Positions 27,111 through 35,735 of a stretch of DNA of 41,055 nt are shown piece after piece. Each line of letters opens with the position of its first letter. Position 1 is the stretch's first letter. The translations under genes were made by a program, and so were the position numbers. Below the pieces are notes generated by a model. The model had not been told where the DNA came from. It did no database searches and saw only the letters and a list, made by a program, of their open reading frames with translations. Location of the stretch: the NCBI GenBank assembly GCA_024277815.1, contig JAJRUM010000007.1, positions 1 to 41,055 on the forward strand, written 5' to 3'. This DNA is from Gammaproteobacteria bacterium (GTDB lineage: Bacteria; Pseudomonadota; Gammaproteobacteria; Xanthomonadales; SZUA-36).

Positions 27111-28130
27111 TCATGCTGTCAACCGACGGCCGGAAAATGGCCGGATGGAAAATAACGCGGCTAACACAGCCAGTACGAAAGCCACCCCCAGCGGCCAGAA
27201 AAAGAGCTCGTCGACCGGCCGAATAATTTCAACATCACTTTCGACCGGTTCCAGCTCGTCCAGGATTTCGTATATTTTCTCCAGGCTGGCGACATCCCGG
27301 GCGCGGAAATAGCGGCCACCGGTCTGTTCGGCGATAGTACGCAAGGTATCTTCATCCAGATCAGCAGACGGATTGACGACGCGGCTGCCAAAAAAATCCC
27401 GCACCATCATCTCGTCCGCACCCACACCCACGGTGTAAATGGTAAGCCCGTCACGGGCGGCGAACTCAGCAGCCTGCAAGGGTTGAACTTCGCCGGAAGT
27501 ATTGGCGCCATCGGTTAACAACACCAGCACCCGGTCAGCTGCCGCGTCATCGCGCATGCGCTTGACTGACAACCCAATGGCATCGCCGATGGCCGTTTCC
27601 CGCCCTGCCAGGCCGATTTCAGACTCATCCAGCAACGTCGCCGTGGTCTCGGTATCAAATGTCAACGGCGTCTGCAGATAAGCCCGGCTGCCAAACAGGA
27701 TCAAGCCGACACGGTCACCGTGGCGACGCTGGATAAACTCGCCGGCCACTTTCTTGACCACTTTGAGGCGGTTGACCGCTGTCCTGTTCAGGAACATGTC
27801 CTGAGTATCCATGCTGCCGGAAATATCAACTGCCAACAGCAAGTCCCGGCCGGTGACCGGAACACTTTCAATTTCACCAATCCATTGTGGTCGTGAGGCG
27901 GCGACAACCAGCAGCAACCAAATCAAAGTGGCCATCATGGCCAGCCAGGGGCGTCGCATCCAGCCGGCCTGCTGACCCGCGACTGCGCCGAACCAGGGCA
28001 CCCGCAGGGCTTGCAGATCACCGGATGGTGATGCTGGCAACAACTTGCGCAACAACCAGGGCAACGGTGCCAGTAGCAGCAACCACGGCCATGCAAGGGC
28101 AAACCCGCTACTTAGCACTTCTTCAGCCAT
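27111..28130 (-). CDS. batA: BatA-like VWA membrane protein
   Basis: A 339-residue protein with helices at about 10-30 and 60-80, a von Willebrand A domain with an intact MIDAS DISGS at 102-106, the later Thr and Asp metal sites in LLTDGANTSG, and a C-terminal helix (FFWPLGVAFVLAVLAALFSI). The VWA domain should face the periplasm or form a metal-dependent binding surface for partners. It overlaps the DUF4381 gene by 8 bp and precedes batBC by 13 bp. Its paralogue batBC probably forms a complex with it. Confidence 0.86.
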   Translation of the reverse strand: MAEEVLSSGFALAWPWLLLLAPLPWLLRKLLPASPSGDLQALRVPWFGAVAGQQAGWMRRPWLAMMATLIWLLLVVAASRPQWIGEIESVPVTGRDLLLAVDISGSMDTQDMFLNRTAVNRLKVVKKVAGEFIQRRHGDRVGLILFGSRAYLQTPLTFDTETTATLLDESEIGLAGRETAIGDAIGLSVKRMRDDAAADRVLVLLTDGANTSGEVQPLQAAEFAARDGLTIYTVGVGADEMMVRDFFGSRVVNPSADLDEDTLRTIAEQTGGRYFRARDVASLEKIYEILDELEPVESDVEIIRPVDELFFWPLGVAFVLAVLAALFSIRPFSGRRLTA

Positions 28131-28590
28131 GCTGCTTTATCCACCTTCGCGCCAGTTCGCTGACAGCCTCCGGATCGAACTGCGGGGCAGGCTCATAAGG
28201 GCCTGATGCCAGTGCCTCCAGCGCCCCGTCTGCCTGTCTGGTTTTCAGGTTCTGCTGTAAAAAACCTGTCCAGGTGTGGCCTGTCATCAATGCACATTGC
28301 TGGTCAGGAAAAGCACGCAATGCCACAACCTTGAATATCCGGTTCAATGTCGACAGGAATTGCTGCGGATCCCGCTGCGGATCAACTGTGCTGTTCAAGT
28401 GGTCAATCCAGGCTAACATCTGCCGGCGACGCTGGTGAACCCTGTAGCGGGCGACCAATCGCAGACCAAGCCAGACCAAAACTGACAATACCAGCAGCGC
28501 GACAATCCACCAGCCCGGTGCAGGCGGCCACCAGGGCACAGCCGGTGTGCCGTGAATATCTCGCAACTGGGCCAGCAGGTCCGGGTTCAT
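28123..28590 (-). CDS. DUF4381 membrane protein of the MoxR/Bat locus
   Basis: A 155-residue protein with one transmembrane helix at about 26-48 (GWWIVALLVLSVLVWLGLRL) after a short Pro/Trp-rich N-terminus, then a cytoplasmic helical domain. DUF4381 members are found almost only between DUF58 and batA genes, as here. Function is unknown; a scaffolding role in the locus is plausible. It starts in an ATGA overlap with the DUF58 stop and overlaps batA by 8 bp. Confidence 0.8.
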   Translation of the reverse strand: MNPDLLAQLRDIHGTPAVPWWPPAPGWWIVALLVLSVLVWLGLRLVARYRVHQRRRQMLAWIDHLNSTVDPQRDPQQFLSTLNRIFKVVALRAFPDQQCALMTGHTWTGFLQQNLKTRQADGALEALASGPYEPAPQFDPEAVSELARRWIKQHG

Positions 28591-29516
28591 GCAGGCCGCC
28601 CAATCAGCAGACGCAATTCACGCCCCAGCACATCGACCGGGTCATCAGTCGTATTGAGTACCATCCAGCCACACTTGTGACGCTGGAACATGCGTCGGGG
28701 TACATCTGCATGTGTTGCACTCATCTGATCATAGCGGTGGCGTGATTGCTGTTGGTGCGTGTCGAGCATCGCACTGCGCTCGCCATCAGAAATCGGAAAA
28801 CGGCCGGCTGGCAGCGCCTTTTCAGCGGGGTCCATCACCTGGCAACCGATGACATCATTGTGTTGCCGCAGGCGGGACAGGTGGCGGTGACACTGCTCAT
28901 CAAGATTAAAAAAGTCACTGATAATCAGCACCAGGCTGCCGGGGCGCACAGCATGCCGGACCCGCTCCAGGGAGACCGACAAAGGCTCATACCCCTGAGG
29001 AACCGACTCAGGGTTCAACCAATCCACCAGTCCCTGAATAACACGCATGGCCCCGCGCCGACCCCCGGCAGGGCGTAGTTCGCGATGGGTGTCGGGTGCA
29101 AACAGGAACGCACCGATCCGGTCCCCCCGACGCACCGCGGCCCAGGCAATTGCGGCAGCCATTTGGCCTGCGGCCACTGACTTGAGCCGCTTGCGCGTAC
29201 CAAAATAGAGGCTGGCACTGGAATCCACCACCACCAGCACCGGACGCTCACGTTCTTCCTGGAATATCTTGGTGTGCGGCTTACCGGTGCGTGCCGTTAC
29301 ACGCCAGTCCATATTGCGAATATCATCACCGGGTATGTAACTGCGTGACTCAACAAAATCCACACCGCGACCGCGGAAACGTGACCGGTAAGCCCCCGCC
29401 AGCGCCGATGCAGCGGGCCGGTGCATGGGCAGGCTGAGCGCATTACAACGCGGCTTAAGTGCAATCAACTCGGGGGCACTCAGGTGAATGCCATCGCCCT
29501 GTTGCTCAGTTGTCAT
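28587..29516 (-). CDS. DUF58 protein of the MoxR/Bat locus
   Basis: A 309-residue soluble protein. The family motif (F)VESRSYIPGDDIRNMDWRV is followed by ARTGKPHTKIFQEERERPV and a degenerate VWA-like VVDSSAS stretch, so the fold is VWA-related. DUF58 proteins are coupled to MoxR ATPases and may be their substrates or adaptors. It starts in an ATGA overlap with the moxR stop and ends in an ATGA overlap with the DUF4381 gene, a layout that suggests fixed stoichiometry. Confidence 0.86.
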   Translation of the reverse strand: MTTEQQGDGIHLSAPELIALKPRCNALSLPMHRPAASALAGAYRSRFRGRGVDFVESRSYIPGDDIRNMDWRVTARTGKPHTKIFQEERERPVLVVVDSSASLYFGTRKRLKSVAAGQMAAAIAWAAVRRGDRIGAFLFAPDTHRELRPAGGRRGAMRVIQGLVDWLNPESVPQGYEPLSVSLERVRHAVRPGSLVLIISDFFNLDEQCHRHLSRLRQHNDVIGCQVMDPAEKALPAGRFPISDGERSAMLDTHQQQSRHRYDQMSATHADVPRRMFQRHKCGWMVLNTTDDPVDVLGRELRLLIGRPA

Positions 29517-30523
29517 GGAACAGGAACCAAATCCAGCAGGCGATTGACCAGTTCATCGACGGTCACACCATCGGCCTCTGCTTCATAAGACAGCAAGACA
29601 CGATGACGAAAAACCTCATGAATCACCGCGTGGATATCATCCGGAGAGACAAAATCCCGCTCGTCCAGCCACGCCCTGGCGCGTGCGCACCGGTCCAGGC
29701 CGATGGTGGCGCGCGGGCTGGCACCATAGCTGACCAGCCGGCCCAGCTCTGCATCCCATTTGCCGGGATCGCGCGTCGCCAGCACCAGCTGTACGATGTA
29801 TTCCTGCAATGCGGGAGCCATATGCAGGTCGAGCACCTGCCTTTGAGCAGCAAAAACCTGCTGCTGGGTTACCAGCATTTCCGGTCTGGGCTTTTCACCC
29901 AGTTCTTCCCGCGCCTGACCCCGGGCCAGCTCAAGTATCTCCTGCTCGGATTTTGCATCCGGGTAGCCAATAGATACATGCATCAGGAAACGATCCAATT
30001 GCGCTTCCGGTAAGGGGTACGTACCCTCCTGCTCGATGGGGTTCTGGGTAGCCATCACCAGGAACAACGGCGGCATCGGGTAAGTCACCCTGCCCACAGT
30101 CACCTGGTGTTCGCCCATGGCCTCGAGCATGGCCGACTGCACCTTGGCCGGCGCACGATTGACCTCATCTGCAAGGATCATGTTGTGAAAAATCGGCCCC
30201 CGCTGAAACTCAAAAACAGCATCCTGCGGCCGGTATATCTCTGTACCCGTCAGGTCAGCAGGCAGCAGGTCAGGGGTAAACTGGATGCGGTGGAAATCGC
30301 CTTCGATACGCTCAGCCAGGACCTTGATGGCAGTGGTCTTGGCGAGGCCGGGCGCACCTTCAACCAGTAAATGGCCATTGCACAACAGTGCCATAACCAG
30401 GCGTTCCATTAGACGCTCCTGACCGATAATGAGTTCGTTCGCGACCTTGCTGAGTGCTCTGAAAGCCTCTCGTTCCTGATGTTCAGAAACACCTTCCTGT
30501 GGGTTTTCTTCGACTGAGTCCAT
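29513..30523 (-). CDS. moxR: MoxR-family AAA+ ATPase
   Basis: A 336-residue cytoplasmic AAA+ ATPase. Walker A GAPGLAKT is at 56-63, Walker B ILADEVNRA at 116-124, sensor 1 in MATQNPIEQEGTYPLPEAQ, and a C-terminal lid. MoxR ATPases act as chaperones that activate or assemble VWA-domain partners, and the two VWA proteins encoded downstream are the obvious candidates. It is the first gene of a six-gene minus-strand operon. A sigma70-type promoter lies at 30567-30595, giving a leader of about 37 nt. AGG lies about 11 bp before the ATG. Confidence 0.92.
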   Translation of the reverse strand: MDSVEENPQEGVSEHQEREAFRALSKVANELIIGQERLMERLVMALLCNGHLLVEGAPGLAKTTAIKVLAERIEGDFHRIQFTPDLLPADLTGTEIYRPQDAVFEFQRGPIFHNMILADEVNRAPAKVQSAMLEAMGEHQVTVGRVTYPMPPLFLVMATQNPIEQEGTYPLPEAQLDRFLMHVSIGYPDAKSEQEILELARGQAREELGEKPRPEMLVTQQQVFAAQRQVLDLHMAPALQEYIVQLVLATRDPGKWDAELGRLVSYGASPRATIGLDRCARARAWLDERDFVSPDDIHAVIHEVFRHRVLLSYEAEADGVTVDELVNRLLDLVPVP

Positions 30524-30566
30524 TAGCTATACCTGCGTTTGCCGCTCCCATCGCGGAGCTGATTGA

Positions 30567-30595
30567 TTTATATGTACGACACGGTGTGTTTTCAA
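30567..30595 (-). promoter_or_regulatory. Sigma70-type promoter of the moxR operon
   Basis: On the minus strand TTGAAA (30590-30595) and TATAAA (30567-30572) each match consensus at 5 of 6 positions and are 17 bp apart. The predicted start is near 30560, before moxR. The leader contains a small hairpin, GCTCC/GGAGC, at about 30545-30560. Confidence 0.55.
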
Positions 30596-30636
30596 CCGTT
30601 CATCGTCTCCTGATTACTGCCTGCCGCATCAGTGTC

Positions 30637-30660
30637 ATTGGTCACGGATACAAGACCAAT
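30637..30660. repeat. Inverted repeat between moxR and the small lipoprotein gene
   Basis: ATTGGTC at 30637-30643 and GACCAAT at 30654-30660 form a perfect 7-bp inverted repeat with 10 bp between arms. It lies upstream of both divergent transcription units and could be an operator. A TATTAT hexamer at 30668-30673, which may be the -10 of the lipoprotein gene, follows directly. Confidence 0.4.
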
Positions 30661-30702
30661 TGTGCGCTATTATTAGTCTCAGGCCACTCCCACGGAGGAA
30701 CC

Positions 30703-30927
30703 ATGAAGGTGTTACGTAAAAAAGTTCAGCTGGTCTATGCCCTGCTGCCTGCCTTTTTGCTATCGGCTTGCGCGGCTCAGCCGTCTCAGGAGCCAGCGGG
30801 GCCGTCGAGCTTTACAGATCAGTACATGTACTACACCGATCGTATTGCGCAAGATCGTATGGCAACGGTTTACTGGATAAATCCGCCAAAACGCAAAATC
30901 CCGGCGAAAACCGACGACGACAGCTAA
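30703..30927 (+). CDS. Small lipoprotein of unknown function
   Basis: A 74-residue predicted lipoprotein. A basic N-terminus and hydrophobic helix end in the lipobox LLSAC (Cys at about 24), followed by a short polar mature part ending VYWINPPKRKIPAKTDDD. GGAGG lies 4 bp before ATG 30703, a clear ribosome-binding site; the open frame further upstream lacks one. The mature protein is about 50 residues with no recognised domain. It is divergent from moxR and converges on priA with 37 bp between stops. Confidence 0.7.
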   Translation: MKVLRKKVQLVYALLPAFLLSACAAQPSQEPAGPSSFTDQYMYYTDRIAQDRMATVYWINPPKRKIPAKTDDDS

Positions 30928-30964
30928 ACCAACTCCATTCGCAGATTCAGGTCACTCTGACGAC

Positions 30965-33151
30965 CTAGTAGTCCTGCGGATCCACATCGACTGCCCAGCG
31001 CACCTTGCGGGCAGAAGGGAGTTTTTTGAGTACTGAAACCCATTGATCCAGTTGCTGATGCAAAGCCGCTCTGGAATCTGCCTGCGCCAGTAAATACCAC
31101 CGGGTGCGCCCGCTGCGGCGCTCCATCATGGCCGGGAAAGGCCCATATACCAAGGCCTCACCAGCCGGAAAAACCTGTCTTGCTTGTTCCAGGAAAGCCC
31201 GCACATGACCTTTTTCATGGGCGTCTGAGCGCAACAGGGCCTGATAACTGAAAGGCGGCAAACAAGCGGCTTGCCTGTCCCCGCAGATTTCTGCCGCAAA
31301 AGCCTCGTAGCCTGACTCCAGCAAGGTCAGCAACGCCTCATGCCGCGGATAGTGAGTCTGTAGTATGACCTCGCCGGGTAGTTGATCGCGGCCGGCACGA
31401 CCAGCCACCTGCACCATCAATTGCCCCATACGTTCCAGGGCACGAAAATCTGCACTGTACAAAGCCTGATCCAGGTTAACGATAACCACCAGCGTCACTT
31501 GCGGAAAGTGATGCCCCTTGGCCAGCATCTGGGTGCCGACCAACAGGCAGGGGTCGCCGGCTTTGACTTGCTCTGACAAGCGATCAAACTCACCCTTTCT
31601 ACGCACCGTGTCACGGTCGAAGCGCAACAGGGGCGTATCCGGCCAGGCCGCTGCCAGCATCTGCTCCAGTTGCTCGGTGCCCTCACCGGCACCCTGCAGG
31701 GCATCCGCGCCACAATGCGGGCACATCACCGGCACCTGCATCCCGCTGTCACAGTGGTGACACAACAGGCGGCGGGTAGACTTATGCCAGGTCAGGTTGG
31801 CGTCACAGCGCTGGCAAGCTGCATGCCAGCCACATTCATGGCACAGAATGACCGGCGCGTAGCCCCGGCGATTCAGAAAAACTAGTGCCTGCTCACGCTT
31901 CTCCAGCGTTGCGCCAATGGCTTCCATGGCAACCGCTGAAATACCCCCCTGCATGGTTTGCTGGCATACATCCAACACACGCCAGCGCGGCTCAGCAGCG
32001 CCGGTGGCCCGCTGCCGCAACCGGTGCCAGTTGTAGCGGCCGCCGGCAGCATTGTTAAAGGTCTCCAGTGACGGTGTTGCCGTACCCAGCACTATGGGAA
32101 CTGCCAGACCGGCCGCCCGCTTTACCGCAACATCCCGGGTGGAGTAGCGGAAACCATCCTGTTGCTTGAACGATGCATCATGCTCCTCATCCAGGATAAT
32201 CATCCGCAACTCAGGCATGGGCAGGAACAGCGCCGAGCGGGTGCCAATCACCAGCCGGGCCAGCCCGGTTTTCGCCAACGACCAGGCCTGTAAACGCTGG
32301 CCCTCACTGAGGCTGGAATGGGTAACCACCGGCTCAAACCCAAGCCGCTGGCGGAAACGCTCAACCAACTGTGGTGTCAGGCCGATTTCCGGCACCAATA
32401 ACAATGCCTGCCCCCCTTGCTGCAAAATTTTCTCGAGCACGCACAGGTAAACCTCGGTTTTGCCACTGCCGGTAATACCGTCCAGCAAATGACACTGAAA
32501 AACGCCAGGGCTCTTACCTATCGCATCAACCGCATCCCGTTGCTCCGTGGTCAAAGAAGGCCCGGGACTGATGTTCAATTGTGCAGCCTTTTGAATCTCA
32601 GGCCGCACCCAGTCCCGCTCCATCAGTGCTGACAGTATCTTGCGCCAGGCGGGCGAAGCCGCTCTCAATTGCTCTGCTGTCGCCGCACCTCGCTGCATTT
32701 CCAGCAACAAGCGGTGGCGGGCTTTTGCCCTCCCCGGTGGCTCCAGAAGCTGGTCCCGGCCACCTGCGGTCAGGCAGTACTCCACTGGCAACGGTGGAAT
32801 TGTGCCACCCACTTTTCGCAGCAAGGGCGGCAGGGCATTGAAAACCACCTCGCCGGGTGCATGCTTGTAATAGCGCCAGCACCATTTGAGTAAATCCAGC
32901 GTTTCATTGGTCAGTACAAGCTGACCATCGTCAGGGCAGGCTAACACCCGCGCCAGTTTCTCCATTGGCAGTTCACTGCTGTCAGCAACCTCCGTCACTA
33001 CACCAATCATTTTCCGGCACCCGAACGGTACCAGCACGCGCGCACCCGGCTGAACACCGGGTGTAGACTCGCATGGCAGGTAGTCAAAAATCTGCCGTAA
33101 CGGCAGTGGCAGGGCCACCTTCAGAACGGGCTGTGCGGGAGAGGGGTGCAT
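30965..33151 (-). CDS. priA: Primosomal replication restart helicase PriA
   Basis: A 728-residue superfamily 2 helicase that loads the replisome at stalled forks. Walker A GITGSGKT is at 225-232 and DEEH at 321-324. Eight zinc-binding cysteines sit in four pairs (437/440, 446/449, 464/467, 477/480), then LLVGTQMLAKGHHFP and the late helicase motif QVAGRAGR. Length equals E. coli PriA (732). The N-terminal DNA-binding domain (LPLRQIFDYLP) is intact. No operon partner: the next gene on its strand is the broken short gene upstream. Confidence 0.95.
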   Translation of the reverse strand: MHPSPAQPVLKVALPLPLRQIFDYLPCESTPGVQPGARVLVPFGCRKMIGVVTEVADSSELPMEKLARVLACPDDGQLVLTNETLDLLKWCWRYYKHAPGEVVFNALPPLLRKVGGTIPPLPVEYCLTAGGRDQLLEPPGRAKARHRLLLEMQRGAATAEQLRAASPAWRKILSALMERDWVRPEIQKAAQLNISPGPSLTTEQRDAVDAIGKSPGVFQCHLLDGITGSGKTEVYLCVLEKILQQGGQALLLVPEIGLTPQLVERFRQRLGFEPVVTHSSLSEGQRLQAWSLAKTGLARLVIGTRSALFLPMPELRMIILDEEHDASFKQQDGFRYSTRDVAVKRAAGLAVPIVLGTATPSLETFNNAAGGRYNWHRLRQRATGAAEPRWRVLDVCQQTMQGGISAVAMEAIGATLEKREQALVFLNRRGYAPVILCHECGWHAACQRCDANLTWHKSTRRLLCHHCDSGMQVPVMCPHCGADALQGAGEGTEQLEQMLAAAWPDTPLLRFDRDTVRRKGEFDRLSEQVKAGDPCLLVGTQMLAKGHHFPQVTLVVIVNLDQALYSADFRALERMGQLMVQVAGRAGRDQLPGEVILQTHYPRHEALLTLLESGYEAFAAEICGDRQAACLPPFSYQALLRSDAHEKGHVRAFLEQARQVFPAGEALVYGPFPAMMERRSGRTRWYLLAQADSRAALHQQLDQWVSVLKKLPSARKVRWAVDVDPQDY

Positions 33152-33480
33152 AGCGATGAATTCTAGCAGTCCAGGCTATCAAAATTTGAAAAATAGATAG
33201 CCACGCACTGAAACCGGAAAAACTGGTCAGCCATACCGGGACTTGCGGTTTATACAGCCCGGCAGAAGGTTCCGGAACTCAACATCCGGCAGAACCGGTC
33301 AGCTCAGTAGTCTTTGTAGGTACTGTAAGTGCTGATCTTGCCTTCCTTGTCAAAGGCAACCACAGAAAAATCATCTCTCGGCAAAAGTATTGAATGATAG
33401 TGCCATCAAAGCGGCGAGCAGTACTGTAAAGCCTGGCTTCATATTTATTTCTCTCTACGAAAAAGGTGAGTAATTTTGTG
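33152..33480. other. Intergenic region with a broken gene, prc to priA
   Basis: About 330 bp without an intact gene. Its prc-proximal part holds the pseudogene at 33304-33442. The rest (33152-33303) shows a GCTATC/GATAGC-like inverted repeat near 33175-33202 but no open frame or RNA that I can support. Confidence 0.5.
33304..33442 (-). pseudogene. Remnant of a secreted protein: signal peptide plus frameshifted C-terminus
   Basis: ATG at 33442, behind GAGAG, opens a frame reading MKPGFTVLLAALMALSFNTF followed by AER, a good signal peptide, and then stops at 33371. In the next frame the sequence continues from about 33375 as DDFSVVAFDKEGKISTYSTY, then KDY and a stop at 33304. The tail resembles the last strand of SnoaL/NTF2-like proteins (typically F-D-x-x-G-K-I). 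The middle of such a domain is absent, so I read this as an internally deleted, frameshifted remnant. A sequencing error could explain the frameshift but not the missing middle. Confidence 0.55.
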
Positions 33481-35661
33481 CTAGTTCAAGCTCCCGGTAA
33501 CCGGGGCTTTGCTCAATAAAGAAAACTGTCTGGCCAGTGCCGATACATCACTATCGAGCTCGACCATGTCGCCGACAATACGTGCCGACTCACGCAACAG
33601 CAGGTCCGGGCGATCATCATCCTTGTCGGCATCTTCATCTTCGGCATCGACTGTTGCTTCCACAGGCTCACCGGCAGCGGCAAGCTCATCCGACTCCTCC
33701 AGCAACGGACCATTGTCTTCGCGAGCTTCCTTGCGGGCCTTGCGCTTGGCTTCGTCCTTAGCCATCTCCTCGCGGCGCACAGATTCAAGTAATGAAATTT
33801 GTTTCTTGTCTTTGTTGAGGTTGAATTCCTCAACATCACTCAGCAACCAACCAAACTCCTGGTTGTCAGCAATTCTGTTTTCATAACGGAAATCAGCCAC
33901 CGCCACCATCTGACCAAGATTGCCTTCCGGTTTGTAGTCGGCCGCATCAATGCTGGTCCAGGGTAGGGCATTATCCAGCGAGCGTTCGCCATAGTCTTCC
34001 GGGTCGCCGGCAGACGGGAAGCGGATATCGGGCTCTACACCACGGTTCTGGGTTGAGCCCCCGTTGACGCGGAAGAATTGCGCCATGGTAATTTTCAACT
34101 GGCCCATCTTGCCGGCTTCACCGGCAGGGGCATAGTCATCAAGGTTTACCAGGTTCTGTACCGTACCCTTGCCAAAGGTGGTCTCACCAATGATCAGGCC
34201 GCGGCCATAGTCTTGTATTGCCGCCGCGAAAATCTCGGAGGCTGAAGCGCTGTAGCGATTGACCAGTACCGCCATCGGTCCCTCCCAGGCCATGCCGGGG
34301 TCAGTATCTTCCTCGGTGCTGATTCGGCCACTGGAATTGCGTACCTGTACCACGGGGCCCTCGTCAATAAACAAACCGGTCAGGGTCGTGGCCTCGAGCA
34401 AAGAGCCACCGCCGTTGTTGCGTAAATCCACCACCAGGCCCTGAATGCCTTCGGCTTTCATTTCATTGATCAGTTTTCTGACGTCACGCGTACTGGAACG
34501 ATAGTCCGGCAGGTTCTTTGCCCGACCATTGAAGTCGAGGTAAAACACCGGCAGATCAATAACGCCGATTTTGACGGTCTCAGCCTCTTCGCCAGGCACT
34601 TCTATAATGCGACTCTTGGCTGCCTGCTCCTCAAGCTTGACCTCGTCCCGCACGATATCAATGACCGAGACCGGACCATCCCGTCCGGTGTCCTCATGAA
34701 ACACTTCGAGTCTCACGACGGTGTGCTTCGGCCCACGGATCAGTTCGACAACATCATCCACGCGCCAGCCAACCACGTCCACCATCTTGCCATCCCGGCC
34801 CTGGCCAACAGCGGTGACACGGTGCCCGGCTTTGAGACGGCCATCCTTGTCGGCCGGTCCACCCGGTACCACGCTGGCAATACTGGTGTATTCATTCTCG
34901 CGCCCCAGCAGGGCACCAATACCTTCCAATGACAGTCGCATCGAAATCTCAAAGTTTTCAGATCTGCGCGGCGACATATAGGCCGTATGTGGTTCAATCG
35001 ACTGCGCATAGGCATTCATGAAGAACTGAAAAATGTCGTCTGAATCCAGCTCGGTAATACGCCGGTCCAGGTTGTGATAGCGATCATCCAGCGTCACCAC
35101 GATATCTTCGTCTTCTTTCCCGGCCAGGCGTAAGCGCAGGAAATCATTCTTGACGCGCAGGCGCCAGAACACATCCAGTTCCTGCTCTGACTTTGCCCAC
35201 TGGGCGTCGCTGCGATCCCAGACGTAATTTTCATCAATGGTGAAATCCATTGCCTGCTTGAGTTGCTCGCGGGCGAACCTGACGCGCTCATGCACGCGGC
35301 CAACATAGACGTTGAACATATCATAGGCCGGCGATGGATCAGCATGCTGCAAGGCTTCATCCAACTGCAGACGATAGGGTGTAAATGTCTCTATGTCGGA
35401 AGCCAGGAAAAAACTGAAGTTCGGGTCAAGCAGTTCCAGGTAGCGATCGAATATCCTGGCCGACAATTCATCATCAAGCCGGGTGTCTTTGTAGTGCCAG
35501 TTGGCCAGAAACTTGGTCGCCAGGTTGCTGCGAAGACGTTGCTCAAGACTGGGCTTGAACAATACCTGTTCACTTGGTTGCGTGGTCGCCCACAGGCTTG
35601 TCGACCCGATCAGGGTACTGATAACCAGTACTGCTAAAAATCTGCTTACTCTCAAACCCAT
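33481..35661 (-). CDS. prc: Carboxy-terminal processing protease Prc
   Basis: A 726-residue periplasmic S41 protease (tail-specific protease). A signal peptide (1 to about 25) precedes an N-terminal helical domain, a PDZ domain around 235-330 (GIGALLGRENEYTSIASVVPGGPA), and the catalytic core. VVDLRNNGGGS lies at 410-420, the nucleophile serine in SASASE at 471-476, and the general-base Lys498 in TFGKG. The C-terminal part is very rich in charged residues (Lys/Glu/Asp, about 630-710). E. coli Prc is 682 residues and trims FtsI and degrades MepS, linking it to the wall genes beside it. It starts 74 bp after lipA on the same strand. Confidence 0.93.
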   Translation of the reverse strand: MGLRVSRFLAVLVISTLIGSTSLWATTQPSEQVLFKPSLEQRLRSNLATKFLANWHYKDTRLDDELSARIFDRYLELLDPNFSFFLASDIETFTPYRLQLDEALQHADPSPAYDMFNVYVGRVHERVRFAREQLKQAMDFTIDENYVWDRSDAQWAKSEQELDVFWRLRVKNDFLRLRLAGKEDEDIVVTLDDRYHNLDRRITELDSDDIFQFFMNAYAQSIEPHTAYMSPRRSENFEISMRLSLEGIGALLGRENEYTSIASVVPGGPADKDGRLKAGHRVTAVGQGRDGKMVDVVGWRVDDVVELIRGPKHTVVRLEVFHEDTGRDGPVSVIDIVRDEVKLEEQAAKSRIIEVPGEEAETVKIGVIDLPVFYLDFNGRAKNLPDYRSSTRDVRKLINEMKAEGIQGLVVDLRNNGGGSLLEATTLTGLFIDEGPVVQVRNSSGRISTEEDTDPGMAWEGPMAVLVNRYSASASEIFAAAIQDYGRGLIIGETTFGKGTVQNLVNLDDYAPAGEAGKMGQLKITMAQFFRVNGGSTQNRGVEPDIRFPSAGDPEDYGERSLDNALPWTSIDAADYKPEGNLGQMVAVADFRYENRIADNQEFGWLLSDVEEFNLNKDKKQISLLESVRREEMAKDEAKRKARKEAREDNGPLLEESDELAAAGEPVEATVDAEDEDADKDDDRPDLLLRESARIVGDMVELDSDVSALARQFSLLSKAPVTGSLN

Positions 35662-35735
35662 TTACTCCAAAAAAATCAAACCATGTACATAAAAAATGCG
35701 CCGTTCAACTACTGACCACTATCCTGGCAGTCAGT

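Noticed and set aside
30928..30964. AGGTC/GACCT hairpin between the lipoprotein gene and priA as a bidirectional terminator
   Set aside because: The stem is only 5 bp and no T run follows on either strand.
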